From: Belnapia rosea | GTDB lineage: Bacteria; Pseudomonadota; Alphaproteobacteria; Acetobacterales; Acetobacteraceae | Assembly: GCF_900101615.1 (NCBI RefSeq) | Contig: NZ_FMZX01000001.1 | Span: forward strand, 1,054,001 to 1,118,000 | DNA length: 64,000 bases | Reading direction: 5' to 3' | Shown here: positions 25,904 through 35,486 of the stretch, piece by piece | Numbering within the stretch: the stretch's first letter is position 1 | Layout: every line of letters starts with the position of its first letter | Program-made: the position numbers and the translations under genes | The notes under the pieces: generated by a model | The model's database searches: none | What the model saw: the letters and a program-made list of their open reading frames with translations, nothing else | What the model was told of the DNA's origin: nothing

Positions 25904-27309
25904 AGCAGGTCTCCGATCAGCGCCGCCAGCAGCGCATCCAGCCCGATATGGGGAACGCCGGAGCCGCCCGCCGCGTCCAGCCGCGGTGGCTGGAATTCCG
26001 GCATCTCGAAGAAGCCGTGCTCCCAGAAGCCGGGCTCCGGCGGGCGCAGCGGGATCTCGCCAGGATAGACCTTGGCGCTGCGGCCATTCTCCAGCAGCAG
26101 GCCCCGCACGGCGGCGACCGGGCGGCCATCCAGCACCGCGACGTCATCCTGGGTGCAGCGGAGCGAGGCAAGCGCATGCACCGTGGTCGGCACCCCGGCC
26201 TCGCTCGCCCTGCCCTGCGGCCCGGCGACCAGATGGCCGAGCAGCGCCGACAGCGCGTCTCGTTGCCGCGCCGGCACATGGTCGGCCTTGGTGGCGGCGA
26301 AGGCGATGCGGGCGATGCCGGCGCCGGTCAGCCAGTCGAACCAGCTGCCGCCATGGCGGAGCGCCCCGGCTATGGCCGAGAGCGCCTCCGCCGTGTCCTC
26401 GAAGGCCGCCTGCCCGGCATGCAGCGCGCCGAGCACATCCACCAGCACCACCTGGCGGTCAAACCGGCGGAAGAAAGGCTCGAAGAATTCCGCCCGCTGG
26501 GCGCCGATATAGGCGGCATGGCGCTCGGCCATCAGCCCGGCGAGGCCTCGTCCGCCCGGCTGGAGAAGGGGGAAGAACCAGAGCACCGGCGTCTCGCCAC
26601 GCGGCCCGGGATTGAGCACCCGCCCCGGCTGCAGGAAGCGGAAGCCCAGCCGGTCCCGGCATTCGCGGAGCGCATCGCGGAAGAGGCCATGGCCGCGCCG
26701 TGCCAGCGACTCATCCGCCGGCGCACCGGACGGCAGGGCCTCGACCCAGTCGAGGAAAGCGCGGGCGGCGGCCGAGGCTTCGGCCCGGCGCAGGCGCCGC
26801 AACGCCTCCGCCGACCATGCCGCGTAATCCTGGTCGAGCATGGGCAGGTCGAGCAGCCACTCGCCGGGATAGTCCAGCAGCTCCAGCGTCACCGTGCGGC
26901 GCCCGAGGAGGCCGCCCAGCAACCCGCCGAGGCTGCCGCTCCGCTCCAGTTCCAGCTGCAATTCGAGGGTGGAGAGGTCGTCGGTACGGCCCGGCCAGGC
27001 GGGCGGGTCGGCGGCGAGGGCGGCGAGATGCGCCTCGACATCGAAGCGCGGCAGCGCCTCGGTCGCCGAAGGTACGAGCCGCACGCTGCGCAACCGCCCG
27101 CCTGCGGCCTGCTCCAGCAGCGGCAGCGTCCGCCGCCCCCGCCCTGCCGCCAGCAGATTGGCGACGAGAGCGGTGAGGAACACCGTCTTGCCGGCGCGCG
27201 TCAGGCCGGTGACGGCCAGGCGGATGCGCGGCTGGCCGATGAGGGTGCGGGCCAGCCGCTCGGGAGTCTCGGCCAGGTCGCGCAGCAGGCCGAAGGGATC
27301 GACGGCCAT
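25900..27309 (-). CDS. ycjX: YcjX-family P-loop ATPase (DUF463)
   Basis: A 469-residue NTPase. The P-loop is VTGLTRAGKTVFLTALV (about residues 33-49) and LLDYPGEWLLDLPML is a likely Walker B / switch region. FFPLLQPGG, FEPFFRRFDRQVVLVDVLGALHAG and AFAATKADHVP (a TKAD-type base-specificity motif) are characteristic. Length agrees with YcjX. It is followed directly by the YcjF-like gene, the usual pair. The role is not established; stress-linked GTP/ATPase activity is inferred from the family. Confidence 0.88.
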   Translation of the reverse strand: MAVDPFGLLRDLAETPERLARTLIGQPRIRLAVTGLTRAGKTVFLTALVANLLAAGRGRRTLPLLEQAAGGRLRSVRLVPSATEALPRFDVEAHLAALAADPPAWPGRTDDLSTLELQLELERSGSLGGLLGGLLGRRTVTLELLDYPGEWLLDLPMLDQDYAAWSAEALRRLRRAEASAAARAFLDWVEALPSGAPADESLARRGHGLFRDALRECRDRLGFRFLQPGRVLNPGPRGETPVLWFFPLLQPGGRGLAGLMAERHAAYIGAQRAEFFEPFFRRFDRQVVLVDVLGALHAGQAAFEDTAEALSAIAGALRHGGSWFDWLTGAGIARIAFAATKADHVPARQRDALSALLGHLVAGPQGRASEAGVPTTVHALASLRCTQDDVAVLDGRPVAAVRGLLLENGRSAKVYPGEIPLRPPEPGFWEHGFFEMPEFQPPRLDAAGGSGVPHIGLDALLAALIGDLL

Positions 27310-27325
27310 CGGCCTGGCGCGGCGA

Positions 27326-27715
27326 TCAGCGCTGGATCAGCTCGATCTTGTAGCCGTCCGGATCCTCGACGAAGGCGATGATGGTGGTGCCGAATTTCAC
27401 CGGGCCGGCCTCGCGGGTCACCTTGCCGCCGCCGGCACGCACCTTCTCGCAGGTGGCCGCGACATCCGGCACGCCGACCGCCAGATGGCCGAAGGCATTG
27501 CCCTGCTCGTACTTCTCGGTGCCGTAGTTGTAGGTCAGCTCGATCTCGCCCTGGCCCTCGGCATTGCCCTCGCCATAGCCAAGGAAAGCGAGGGTGTACT
27601 TGCCGTCCGGCACGTCGCGGCGGCGAAGCTCCTTCATGTCCAGCAACTCGGTGTAGAACTTCACGCTGCGGTCGAGATTGCCGACGCGGATCATCGTGTG
27701 CAGGAATTTGCTCAT
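27326..27715 (-). CDS. gloA: Lactoylglutathione lyase GloA
   Basis: A 129-residue glyoxalase I, turning the hemithioacetal of methylglyoxal and glutathione into lactoylglutathione. Metal ligands fit the family: His6 ([12 protein letters not shown]), Glu59 (EIELTYNYG), His77 ([11 protein letters not shown]) and Glu125 (YKIELIQ). The start ATG at 27715 overlaps the lpxI stop by four bases. A longer in-frame start lies inside lpxI and is not needed. Confidence 0.95.
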   Translation of the reverse strand: MSKFLHTMIRVGNLDRSVKFYTELLDMKELRRRDVPDGKYTLAFLGYGEGNAEGQGEIELTYNYGTEKYEQGNAFGHLAVGVPDVAATCEKVRAGGGKVTREAGPVKFGTTIIAFVEDPDGYKIELIQR

Positions 27716-28551
27716 GGCGCTGTCTCCTTGAGGAATTCGTCCGGGCGGATGGCGAGCAGGAACAGCCCCGCCGCATCCGCCGCCGCAATGGTGGCGGCAC
27801 GGTCCACCAGGATGGTGCCGCCCGCCTCGATGGCAATACCGGCGAGACCGGCCGCGGCGGCGCCGGCAATGGTCGCCGGCCCTACCGTCGGCAGGTCCAG
27901 GCGGCGATCCTGCCCCGGCTTCACCAGCTTCACCAGCACTCCGCCGGGTCCCTCCCGCCTGAGCCCGGCGCAACGCGCGAGCAGGGCATCGGTGCCCTCG
28001 ATCGCCTCGACACCGAGGACGAGGCCCTGCTGCACCACAGCGCCCTGGCCGACATCGACGGCGCCGAGCGCCTGCACGACCGCGATGCCCCGGCGGATAT
28101 CCTCGAGCGCCATGGCCGCGGGTGCCACGGCGCCAAGACGCCCCGCCTCCGCCAGGATGTCGCGCAGGATGGCCTGGGCGGGGAGGATCTCGAACCCCTC
28201 CTCCTCCAGCACCCGCACCACGGCCTTGAGCAGGCCGTCATCGCCCTGCCAGGCGGCGCGGCCGATCTTCAGCAGCAGCCGGGCCAAGCCGGCATCGGGA
28301 CGGATGGACAGGAAGGAGGGGCGCTTCGCCGCCCCGCACATGACGAGCTGGCGGATGCCCCGCGCCCGCAATATCTCGATAGCCTGTCCGGCAGCGCCGA
28401 GGCGGATCGCCAGATGCGGCAGATGCCGGTAGTCGGCGGGGTCGGCCCAACCCTCGATCACCACGGCGAAGACGTCCCGGCCCGCTGCCCGGGCCGCCGC
28501 GGCGACCTGCAGCGGCACCGCGCCACCCCCGGCGACGAGGCCGAGTGTCAC
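27712..28551 (-). CDS. lpxI: UDP-2,3-diacylglucosamine pyrophosphatase LpxI
   Basis: A 279-residue LpxI (DUF1009) enzyme that makes lipid X from UDP-2,3-diacylglucosamine in lipid A synthesis, replacing LpxH in many alphaproteobacteria. Typical features are the N-terminal [54 protein letters not shown] and LPTVGPATI. It follows lpxA with a four-base overlap, in the standard alphaproteobacterial order. Confidence 0.94.
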   Translation of the reverse strand: MTLGLVAGGGAVPLQVAAAARAAGRDVFAVVIEGWADPADYRHLPHLAIRLGAAGQAIEILRARGIRQLVMCGAAKRPSFLSIRPDAGLARLLLKIGRAAWQGDDGLLKAVVRVLEEEGFEILPAQAILRDILAEAGRLGAVAPAAMALEDIRRGIAVVQALGAVDVGQGAVVQQGLVLGVEAIEGTDALLARCAGLRREGPGGVLVKLVKPGQDRRLDLPTVGPATIAGAAAAGLAGIAIEAGGTILVDRAATIAAADAAGLFLLAIRPDEFLKETAP

Positions 28552-29390
28552 GCCCCCTCCCCGTTCTCCTCGTCCACGCCGCCGAGTTCCGGCGCGGTCA
28601 TCCGCCCCGGCCGTACCAACTGGCGGCGGCGGGAGGCATCGCGGATGAAGGCGATGATCTCCATCACCAGCGGCTCACCCGCATAGCGCTCCTCGGCCTG
28701 GGCGAGCTTGGCCGCGAATTCGCCGGGGTCCTTGAAGAGCAGGTTGTTGGCGACGCGAAGGGTGCGGAGTTGCTCCCGCGTTGCCCCCCGGCGCAGCAGG
28801 CCGATCTTGTTGAAGCCGACCAGCCGCGCCGGCAGGCCGAAGACATAGCCGAAGGGTGGCACGTCATTGGTGACGCCGGCGAGGCCGCTCACCATGGCAA
28901 GGCGCCCGACCCGTACCGTCTGGAACACCGCCGCACCGCCGCCGACGAAGGCGCCTTCGCCGACATGCACATGCCCGCCCAGCATTACGTTGTTGGCGAG
29001 GATGACGCCATCGCCCAGCACGCAGTCATGCGCGACATGGGCTTGCGCCATCAGCATGCAGCCGGCGCCGACGCTGGTGACGCCGCTGCCGCCGACCGAG
29101 GCGCGGTGGATGGTGCAGCCCTCGCGCACCAGGGTGCGTGCACCAAGCTCGCAGCGGGTCGGTTCGCCCTTGTACTTGGTGTCCTGCGGCGGGGTACCGA
29201 TGGAGGCGAAGGGCAGGATGCGGACGCCCGCGCCGATCCGCGTCGCCCCATCCACCACGACATGGGAGACGAGCTCGACGCCCGCCTCCAGCACCGCCTC
29301 GGGACCGATGCTGCAGAAGGGGCCGATGCGGACGTCATCCGCGAGTTGCGCGCCGGCAGCGATGACCGCGCTGGGATGGATCTGCGCCAA
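28548..29390 (-). CDS. lpxA: UDP-N-acetylglucosamine O-acyltransferase LpxA
   Basis: A 280-residue left-handed beta-helix acyltransferase that adds the first acyl chain to UDP-GlcNAc. Hexapeptide repeats fill about residues 1-180 (IHPSAVIAAGAQL onward). The catalytic His lies in AQAHVAHDCVLGDG, and FGLPARLVGFNKIGLLRRG begins the helical C-terminal domain. The C-terminal tail of about 15 residues is acidic and unusual but short. Four bases separate it from fabZ. Confidence 0.96.
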   Translation of the reverse strand: MAQIHPSAVIAAGAQLADDVRIGPFCSIGPEAVLEAGVELVSHVVVDGATRIGAGVRILPFASIGTPPQDTKYKGEPTRCELGARTLVREGCTIHRASVGGSGVTSVGAGCMLMAQAHVAHDCVLGDGVILANNVMLGGHVHVGEGAFVGGGAAVFQTVRVGRLAMVSGLAGVTNDVPPFGYVFGLPARLVGFNKIGLLRRGATREQLRTLRVANNLLFKDPGEFAAKLAQAEERYAGEPLVMEIIAFIRDASRRRQLVRPGRMTAPELGGVDEENGEGA

Positions 29391-29394
29391 GGGC

Positions 29395-29895
29395 TCAGCG
29401 GTCCAGGATCATGGCGGTGTAGGTCGCCTCGGCCACCACTTTGCCGTCCACCTTCGCCTCGGCGGCGAATTTCCAGATGTTGCCGCGCTGCCGGTCCTTG
29501 CGGACATGGATGCGCAACTGGTCGCCGGGGCCGACGGGCTTGCGGAATTTCGCGCCCTCGACCGACATGAAATAGACGAGCTTGCCCCGCGCCTCGGGGC
29601 CCAGCGTCTCGACCACCAGCACGGCCGCCGTCTGCGCCATGCTCTCGACGATCAGCACGCCCGGCATCACCGGATGTTCCGGGAAATGGCCCTGGAAGAA
29701 ATTCTCGTTGATGGTGACGTTCTTGATGCCGACGCAGGAGACGTTCTTCCGTACCTCGACGATACGATCCACCAGAAGGAACGGATAGCGGTGGGGGATG
29801 GCGCGCATGATCTGCGCGATGTCGAAGGCCTCGACCCGCCCGTCCTCGCCGACCGGACCAGCCGTCTCCGCCGCCCTCGCCTCGTTCGCATCCAT
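29395..29895 (-). CDS. fabZ: 3-hydroxyacyl-ACP dehydratase FabZ
   Basis: A 166-residue hotdog dehydratase of fatty acid synthesis. IMRAIPHRYPFLLVDRI, NENFFQGHFPEHPVMPGVLIVESMAQ (catalytic His and Glu) and FMSVEGAKFRKPVGPGD are diagnostic. An in-frame start at 30003 lies in lpxD. The ATG at 29895 gives about 22 extra residues before the core. It lies between lpxD and lpxA, the usual place, and so links membrane fatty acid supply to lipid A synthesis. Confidence 0.96.
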   Translation of the reverse strand: MDANEARAAETAGPVGEDGRVEAFDIAQIMRAIPHRYPFLLVDRIVEVRKNVSCVGIKNVTINENFFQGHFPEHPVMPGVLIVESMAQTAAVLVVETLGPEARGKLVYFMSVEGAKFRKPVGPGDQLRIHVRKDRQRGNIWKFAAEAKVDGKVVAEATYTAMILDR

Positions 29896-29899
29896 CGCC

Positions 29900-30937
29900 T
29901 TAGCCTGCCTTCCCCTCGTCCTGCTGGGCCGAACCCAGCTTCCGCAGCCGCGCAATGGCGCGCCAGAATTCCCGCACCGGCCAAGCCGGGCTGCCGATGA
30001 CATCCGTTTTCGCGGGCACGTCGTTCATCACCCCGGCCTGCGCCCCGATCCGCGCCCCGCTGCCGATCTCGATATGGCCGGCAATACCACTCTGGGCGGC
30101 GACCTGCACGTAATCCCCGAGAAGCGCAGAGCCGGCGATGCCGGCCTGACCGACGAGAATGCAGCCCCGGCCAGTGCGGACGTTGTGCCCGACCTGCACC
30201 AGGTTGTCGAGGCGCGAGCCCGGACCGATGACCGTATCGCCCTGGCTGCCCCGATCGACGCAGCTATTGGCTCCGATCTCGCAGAAGTCACCGAGCAGGA
30301 CGCGGCCCAGCTGCGGCATCGTCTCGAACCGGCCATCCGGCGTGGCGGCGAAGCCGAAACCCTCCTGCCCAATCCGGGCCCCGGGATGCAGCACGACGCC
30401 GCGGCCGGCAACCGCATGGCTGATGCTGCAATGCGGATGCAGCCGGCAGCCCTCGCCCAGTTCCACGCCATCACCGATCACGGCATGGGCACCGATCATG
30501 CAACCGGGCCCGATGCGCGCGCCCGCCCCGATGACGGCATAGGGTCCGATCTCGCAGCCCTCGCCGATCACCGCATCCACGGCGATGACGGCGGTCGGAT
30601 GGATGCCGGGCCGCAGCGCCGCGGGGGGATGGAACAGCCTGGCAACCCGGCCGAAGGCCAGGTAGGGCGCCTGCACGATGATCGCCAGCGTGCCCGGGGG
30701 CACCTGCCTCGCCAGGGCGTCCGCGATCACCACGGCGCCGGCCTTCGTCTCCGCAAGCGATGGTAGATATTTGCGGTTGTCGAGGAAGCTCACCTCATCC
30801 GGGCCGGCGGATTGCAAGGGCGCGACGCCGGTGAAGCGACGCGCCGGGTCACCCTCGCACTGGCCGCCGGCAGCCGCCAGGATCTCCGTCAGGCTGAGTG
30901 GCCCAGCGGAGGCGAAGAAGCGCGGATCGACAGCCAA
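29900..30937 (-). CDS. lpxD: UDP-3-O-acylglucosamine N-acyltransferase LpxD
   Basis: A 345-residue acyltransferase that adds the N-linked acyl chain to the lipid A precursor. The N-terminal uridine-binding domain contains VSFLDNRKYLPSLAET. Hexapeptide repeats (IHPTAVIAVDAVIGEGCEIGP onward) follow at about 110-320, with HNVRTGRG carrying the catalytic His and GVMNDVPAKTDVIGSPA after it. Length is normal. It is flanked by skp upstream and fabZ downstream. Confidence 0.96.
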   Translation of the reverse strand: MAVDPRFFASAGPLSLTEILAAAGGQCEGDPARRFTGVAPLQSAGPDEVSFLDNRKYLPSLAETKAGAVVIADALARQVPPGTLAIIVQAPYLAFGRVARLFHPPAALRPGIHPTAVIAVDAVIGEGCEIGPYAVIGAGARIGPGCMIGAHAVIGDGVELGEGCRLHPHCSISHAVAGRGVVLHPGARIGQEGFGFAATPDGRFETMPQLGRVLLGDFCEIGANSCVDRGSQGDTVIGPGSRLDNLVQVGHNVRTGRGCILVGQAGIAGSALLGDYVQVAAQSGIAGHIEIGSGARIGAQAGVMNDVPAKTDVIGSPAWPVREFWRAIARLRKLGSAQQDEGKAG

Positions 30938-30952
30938 GGCCGACCCCCTTGC

Positions 30953-31741
30953 TCAGCGCCGCTGCTGCTGCGCCGCCGGCGGCGTGGCCGGACGCGCGGC
31001 AGGCGCCGTCGCCGCCGGCTGCTCGCCGCTGGTGGCCTCGGGGGGCATGGTGACGCTACGCAGCACCCGATTGAATTGCTGCGCCACCTCCTCCGTCAGG
31101 TCGAAGGGCGGGTCGTTGAAGATGACCAGCGGCCGTGGCAGCACGAGGTTGACCTTCCGGCTCGCCGCCACCTGGCGGATGACGCCGCCGAGGGCCTGCT
31201 CGATCTCCGCGAGCGCCTGCTGTGCCGCCTGCTCGATGGCGCGGGACCGCTCCCGGAAGATGCGCTGGCTGTCGGTGATCCTGTCCTGCAACGTCCGCTC
31301 CCGCTCGCGGAGCTGGTCGGGCGGCAGGGAGGCACGCTGGTTGGCAAGCTGCTGCTGCTGCTCGCGCCAGTTGTTCTGCTCGCGCTGCAGGTCGTCGTTC
31401 AGCCGCTGGCGGCGGCGCTCGATCTCGTCGCGCACCTGGTTGAAGGCAGTGGAAACGCGCTGGATCTCCGGCACGTCGACGATGCCGATGACGGCATCAG
31501 GGGGCTGCTGTCCGGGCGGCAGGGGCTGCGGCGCCTGGGTGCTCGGCCGCTGCGGCTGCTGCGCCGGGCGCTGCTGCTGTGCCGGCCGGGGCTGCTGCTG
31601 GGCTGGCCGTTGCCCGCCCTGCTGGTTCGGGATGAAGAAGCCGGGATCCTGCTGAGCCAGCGCGGGCCCTCCGGCCAGGACGGCGAGAGCGAGGGCCGAG
31701 GCCATGAGGGCAGTGGCGGACGAGGCGCGGAAGGCTGGCAT
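30953..31741 (-). CDS. skp: OmpH/Skp-family periplasmic chaperone with a Pro/Gln-rich insert
   Basis: A 262-residue chaperone for outer-membrane proteins. A signal peptide ends near ALAQ (residue 30). Residues about 33-80 are a low-complexity Pro/Gln/Arg segment, followed by IGIVDVPEIQRVS and long coiled coils (residues 100-185) rich in Gln, Arg and Glu. The C-terminus is again Ala/Pro/Gln-rich. Typical Skp has about 160 residues; both tails are extra. It lies directly after bamA, as in other proteobacteria. Confidence 0.88.
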   Translation of the reverse strand: MPAFRASSATALMASALALAVLAGGPALAQQDPGFFIPNQQGGQRPAQQQPRPAQQQRPAQQPQRPSTQAPQPLPPGQQPPDAVIGIVDVPEIQRVSTAFNQVRDEIERRRQRLNDDLQREQNNWREQQQQLANQRASLPPDQLRERERTLQDRITDSQRIFRERSRAIEQAAQQALAEIEQALGGVIRQVAASRKVNLVLPRPLVIFNDPPFDLTEEVAQQFNRVLRSVTMPPEATSGEQPAATAPAARPATPPAAQQQRR

Positions 31742-31788
31742 ATGCGAAGGAATCCCAGGGTTCAGATGGTCGGGTTCACAGCGTAGGG

Positions 31789-34185
31789 TCAGAACCGGGT
31801 GCCGAAGCCGAACCGGAAGACTTGGGTCTCGTCATAGGACTTCTTCACCACCGCCTGGGCGACATCGATGTTGATGAGGCCGAAGGGGCTCCGCCAGGAA
31901 ATGCCGACACCGGCACCGACCCGTGGCGAGGTATCATCGGCGACGCCTGCACCCTTCTCCGTCTGCGAGAGCGAGCCGACATCGACGAAGGCGCGCCCCA
32001 CCAGCCCGAGTTCCGCCGGCAGGGGCAGCGGGTAGCGCAATTCCGTCGTCTGGGTCCAGAGCAGGCGGCCGCCCAGGCTGTCCCGCGTCGCGGTGTCGCG
32101 CGGGCCCGCACCGGCGATGCGGAAGCCGCGGAGGTTCTCGCCGCCGAGGAAGAAGCGGTCGATGATGCGGTCCCTCTTGCCGAACAGCGTCTCGAGATAG
32201 CCGACGCTGCCGGAGATGGAGAGCAGGTAGTCCGGGTCGCCGAGCAGCGATTCGAGCGGCACGTAGTAGGTGCCGTCGAGGCGGCCTCGCAGATAGGCAA
32301 CGTCGCCGCCCAGGCCGGCGAAGTCCGTGCCGAGGCGCACCACGGCGCCGCGCCGCGGATCGACGATCGAATCGCGGAGATCGTAGGTCAGCGTCTGGCC
32401 GATCTGCGACAGCACGGTGGTGCCCGCCTGCTCCGTGATGAAGCGCGAGGCGCCTTCCGCGATATCGGTGATGCGGCGGTTGGTGAGGGTATAGGCCCAG
32501 GTCTGCCGCAGCCGGTCGTTGAAGGCGTAGCCCATGCGGAGCGTGAAGCCCTGCCGCTCCTCCCGGTAGGAAGCGATGTTCAGCAGGTTGCGCTGCACAT
32601 AGAAGATGTCGACGCCGGCCGCGAGGTTGCGGTCGAGGAAGTAGGGGTCGGTGATCGAGAAATCGACCTGGCTGCGGCGCTGCGCGATGGTGCCGTTGAT
32701 TCGCGCGTCGATGCCGGTGCCAAGCAGGTTGCGCTCGCGCAGGCCGACATCCGCCAGCGCGCCGGCATCCGTCGAGTAGCCGCCGCCGACCGAGACCTCA
32801 CCCGTGGCCCGCTCGGCCACCTGGGTGTTCAGCACCGCACGGTCGGGCGCGGAGCCGGGCGAGGAGGTGACCTGCACATCCGAGAAGTAGCCGAGATCGC
32901 GCAGCCGCTGCCGGCTCCGCCTGATCTGCGCGGCGTTGAAGGCATCGCCCTCCGCCAAGCGGAATTCGCGCCGGATCACCCGGTCCTGGGTGCGGGTATT
33001 GCCGTTGATCTCGATGCGCTCGACATAGACGCGCGGCGCCTCGTTGATCTCGAAGGTCAGGTCGACCCGACGATCCTCGCGGTTGCGGTTGATGCGCGGC
33101 TGCACATCGACGAAGGGGAAGCCGCGCAGATTGGCGGCATCCTGGATTGCCTGGGCGGTGCGCTCCACCACATCGCCGTCATACCAGTCGCCCTCGTCCA
33201 GATCGACGAGGCGGCGGACGCTGGCAGCGTCCAGGTTGCGAAGGTTGGAGACGACCTCGACCTTGCCCACGCGATAGCGCACGCCCTCGTCGACGGAATA
33301 GGTGACGAAGAAGCCGGTGCGGTCCTGTGCCAGCTCGGCCGTGGCGTTGGTGATCTGCACATCGGCATAGCCGTTGCGAAGATAGAAGCGGCGCAGCAAC
33401 TCCCGGTCGAAGGCGAGGCGCTCCGGATCGAATTGGTCGGAGGAGGAGAGCAGGCGGTACCAGGCCTGCTCCTTCGTCGCCACGATCTCCTTCAGCTTGC
33501 TGTCGGAATAGGATTCGTTGCCGACGAAGTTGATGCGCGCCACGAGCGCCGCATCGCCTTCCTGGATTTCGTAGACGATGTCGATGCGGTTCTGGTCGCG
33601 CTGGATGATCTTCGGCTCGACCGTCGCCGCGAACCGCCCGCGGCGGGCATAGAGTTCGAGGATGCGCTGGCGATCGGCCTGCACCGCCTGGGTGGTGAAA
33701 ACGGAGCGGGCGCGGAGCTGAAGCTCCTTGTTCAGCACGTCGTCCGAGATCTTCCGGTTGCCCTCGAAGGCGACGCGGCTGACCAGGGGATTTTCCGTGA
33801 CCTGGACCACCACGCGGCCGCCCTCGCGGCGGACCTGTACATCGCTGAACAGGCCGGTGGCGTAGAGCGACTTCAGGCTGCGGTCGAGCCGGTCGGCATC
33901 ATAAGCATCGCCCGGCTGCAGCAGCATGTAGGAGCGGACGGTATCCGCCTCGATCCGCTGGTTGCCGGTGACGTCGACCGCCTGGACGATGCCGTCCGGC
34001 GCCATGGCCCGGGCCGGGGTGGCACGGGTCGCCGGTCGGGATCGTGGCTGCAACTGGGCCTGCTGCTGGCCGGCGCGGGCCCGGCTCCCCTCCGGCTGAC
34101 GGGTCTGGGCCTCGGCCGCCGGCGGGATCAGTCCCGTGGCGATGCAGGCGGTGGCAGCGAGGAGGACGCGGAAGGAAGGGGACAA
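31789..34185 (-). CDS. bamA: Outer membrane protein assembly factor BamA
   Basis: A 798-residue core of the BAM complex, which inserts beta-barrel proteins into the outer membrane. A signal peptide ends near residue 26. A 40-residue Gln/Arg-rich linker is followed by five POTRA domains (starting IVQAVDVTGNQRIE, about residues 65-430). The 16-strand barrel ends GLINIDVAQAVVKKSYDETQ and the final aromatic FGFGTRF. The lid-loop motif lies in LRGFRIAGAGPR. Length is normal for alphaproteobacteria. It sits between rseP and skp. Confidence 0.97.
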   Translation of the reverse strand: MSPSFRVLLAATACIATGLIPPAAEAQTRQPEGSRARAGQQQAQLQPRSRPATRATPARAMAPDGIVQAVDVTGNQRIEADTVRSYMLLQPGDAYDADRLDRSLKSLYATGLFSDVQVRREGGRVVVQVTENPLVSRVAFEGNRKISDDVLNKELQLRARSVFTTQAVQADRQRILELYARRGRFAATVEPKIIQRDQNRIDIVYEIQEGDAALVARINFVGNESYSDSKLKEIVATKEQAWYRLLSSSDQFDPERLAFDRELLRRFYLRNGYADVQITNATAELAQDRTGFFVTYSVDEGVRYRVGKVEVVSNLRNLDAASVRRLVDLDEGDWYDGDVVERTAQAIQDAANLRGFPFVDVQPRINRNREDRRVDLTFEINEAPRVYVERIEINGNTRTQDRVIRREFRLAEGDAFNAAQIRRSRQRLRDLGYFSDVQVTSSPGSAPDRAVLNTQVAERATGEVSVGGGYSTDAGALADVGLRERNLLGTGIDARINGTIAQRRSQVDFSITDPYFLDRNLAAGVDIFYVQRNLLNIASYREERQGFTLRMGYAFNDRLRQTWAYTLTNRRITDIAEGASRFITEQAGTTVLSQIGQTLTYDLRDSIVDPRRGAVVRLGTDFAGLGGDVAYLRGRLDGTYYVPLESLLGDPDYLLSISGSVGYLETLFGKRDRIIDRFFLGGENLRGFRIAGAGPRDTATRDSLGGRLLWTQTTELRYPLPLPAELGLVGRAFVDVGSLSQTEKGAGVADDTSPRVGAGVGISWRSPFGLINIDVAQAVVKKSYDETQVFRFGFGTRF

Positions 34186-34333
34186 AGTGCGGGCCCGTAA
34201 CGTTGGGGTTCAGCGAGCGGGCGGAGAATAGCCGCGCACCTCCGCCGCCGCCACCCCACACCTCGCGCCTTCGCCAGCAATCGGCTCAATGGGTTAGGCG
34301 GCGCGCCGCAGATCGGGCAAAAGCCCGCCCCTC

Positions 34334-35464
34334 TCAGCCGACGAGACCGGCCACCCAGCGGCCGATGGCACCGCCGGCAATGTCGTTCCAGGATGCGAAG
34401 AGGAAGAGCGAAACCAGCACGGCGAATCCGGCGCGGAACCCGTATTCCTGCGCCCGCGGCGGCAAGGGCCGGCCGCGGATCGCCTCCGCCGCATAGAAGA
34501 CCAGATGCCCGCCATCCAGCAGCGGGATGGGGAAGAGGTTCAGCAGGCCAAGGCTGACCGAGAGCAGCGCCATCAGGTTGATCAGCGGCACGATGCCGAG
34601 CGAGGCGGCCTCGCCCGAGACCTCGGCGATCTTGATCGGCCCGCCAAGCTCCTTCGCGCTGCGCTCGCCGACCAGCATCTCGCCGATGCCCTTGAGCGTC
34701 TGCCAGGTGATGTCGGCCGTCTGCACCGCGCCGGCCGCCACGGCCGAGACCGGGTCCAGCCGCTCGAATCGGGAGGCGCCACCCTGGATGCCGAGCACGC
34801 CGACTGAACCGCTGGCACCCTCGCGCGCCTCCGGCACCACGGTCACGCTGACCTCCGCGCCGTCGCGGTTGACGGCGACCACCACGGGCTGCCCGGCCCG
34901 CGGCTGGATGTAGCGCTGCACCTGCTCGAAGCGGCCGACCTTCTGGCCGTCGAGCGAGAGGATGGAATCGCCCGGCCGCAGCCCGGACCGCGCCGCGGCG
35001 GAGCCTTCGACCACCGTGCTGATGCCGGTGCCGCCGACCGGCTGGCCGACCGTGGCGAACAGCCCGGCGAAAAGCAGGATGGCGAGCAGGAAATTCGCCA
35101 CCGGGCCGGCCGCAACGACGATGGCCCGGCTGCCGACCGGCTTCTCGTGGAAGGTGCGTCCGGGAAGCCAGCCGGCCCGCGTCTCGGGTGAGACATCCTC
35201 CGGCGTTTCTTGCCCATGCAGCTTCACATAGCCACCGAGCGGGATCCAGCCGAGCCGCCATTCCGTGCCGCGCTTGTCGCGCCCCTGCAACAGGGGCCGG
35301 CCGAAACCGATGGAGAAGGCATCCACGTGAACCCCCCGCCACCGGGCGGCGAGGTAGTGCCCCATCTCATGGACGAAGACGAGGACGCCAAGCACGATCG
35401 CGAAGGCGATCAGCGTGCGCGGCAAGGCCGGCAGCATGTTCCAGAGAGTGCCGAAGAATTCCAA
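34334..35464 (-). CDS. rseP: Site-2 zinc metalloprotease RseP
   Basis: A 376-residue inner-membrane intramembrane protease. The zinc site HEMGH lies at about residues 32-36 in the first helix. FSIGFGRPLLQ, the GYVKLHGQE loop, one clear PDZ domain (GLRPGDSILSLDG) and the second-site motif LNLFPIPLLDGGHL follow. In E. coli it cleaves anti-sigma factors. Its target here is not known. It is the gene before bamA in the conserved envelope block; 148 bp without a gene separate the two. Confidence 0.95.
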   Translation of the reverse strand: MEFFGTLWNMLPALPRTLIAFAIVLGVLVFVHEMGHYLAARWRGVHVDAFSIGFGRPLLQGRDKRGTEWRLGWIPLGGYVKLHGQETPEDVSPETRAGWLPGRTFHEKPVGSRAIVVAAGPVANFLLAILLFAGLFATVGQPVGGTGISTVVEGSAAARSGLRPGDSILSLDGQKVGRFEQVQRYIQPRAGQPVVVAVNRDGAEVSVTVVPEAREGASGSVGVLGIQGGASRFERLDPVSAVAAGAVQTADITWQTLKGIGEMLVGERSAKELGGPIKIAEVSGEAASLGIVPLINLMALLSVSLGLLNLFPIPLLDGGHLVFYAAEAIRGRPLPPRAQEYGFRAGFAVLVSLFLFASWNDIAGGAIGRWVAGLVG

Positions 35465-35486
35465 CGCCGTCGCTCCTCAGACCTGC

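Noticed and set aside
34128-35342. A 404-codon minus-strand frame near rseP
   Set aside because: It is a shadow of rseP in another frame; the in-frame protein has the HEMGH site and PDZ domain.
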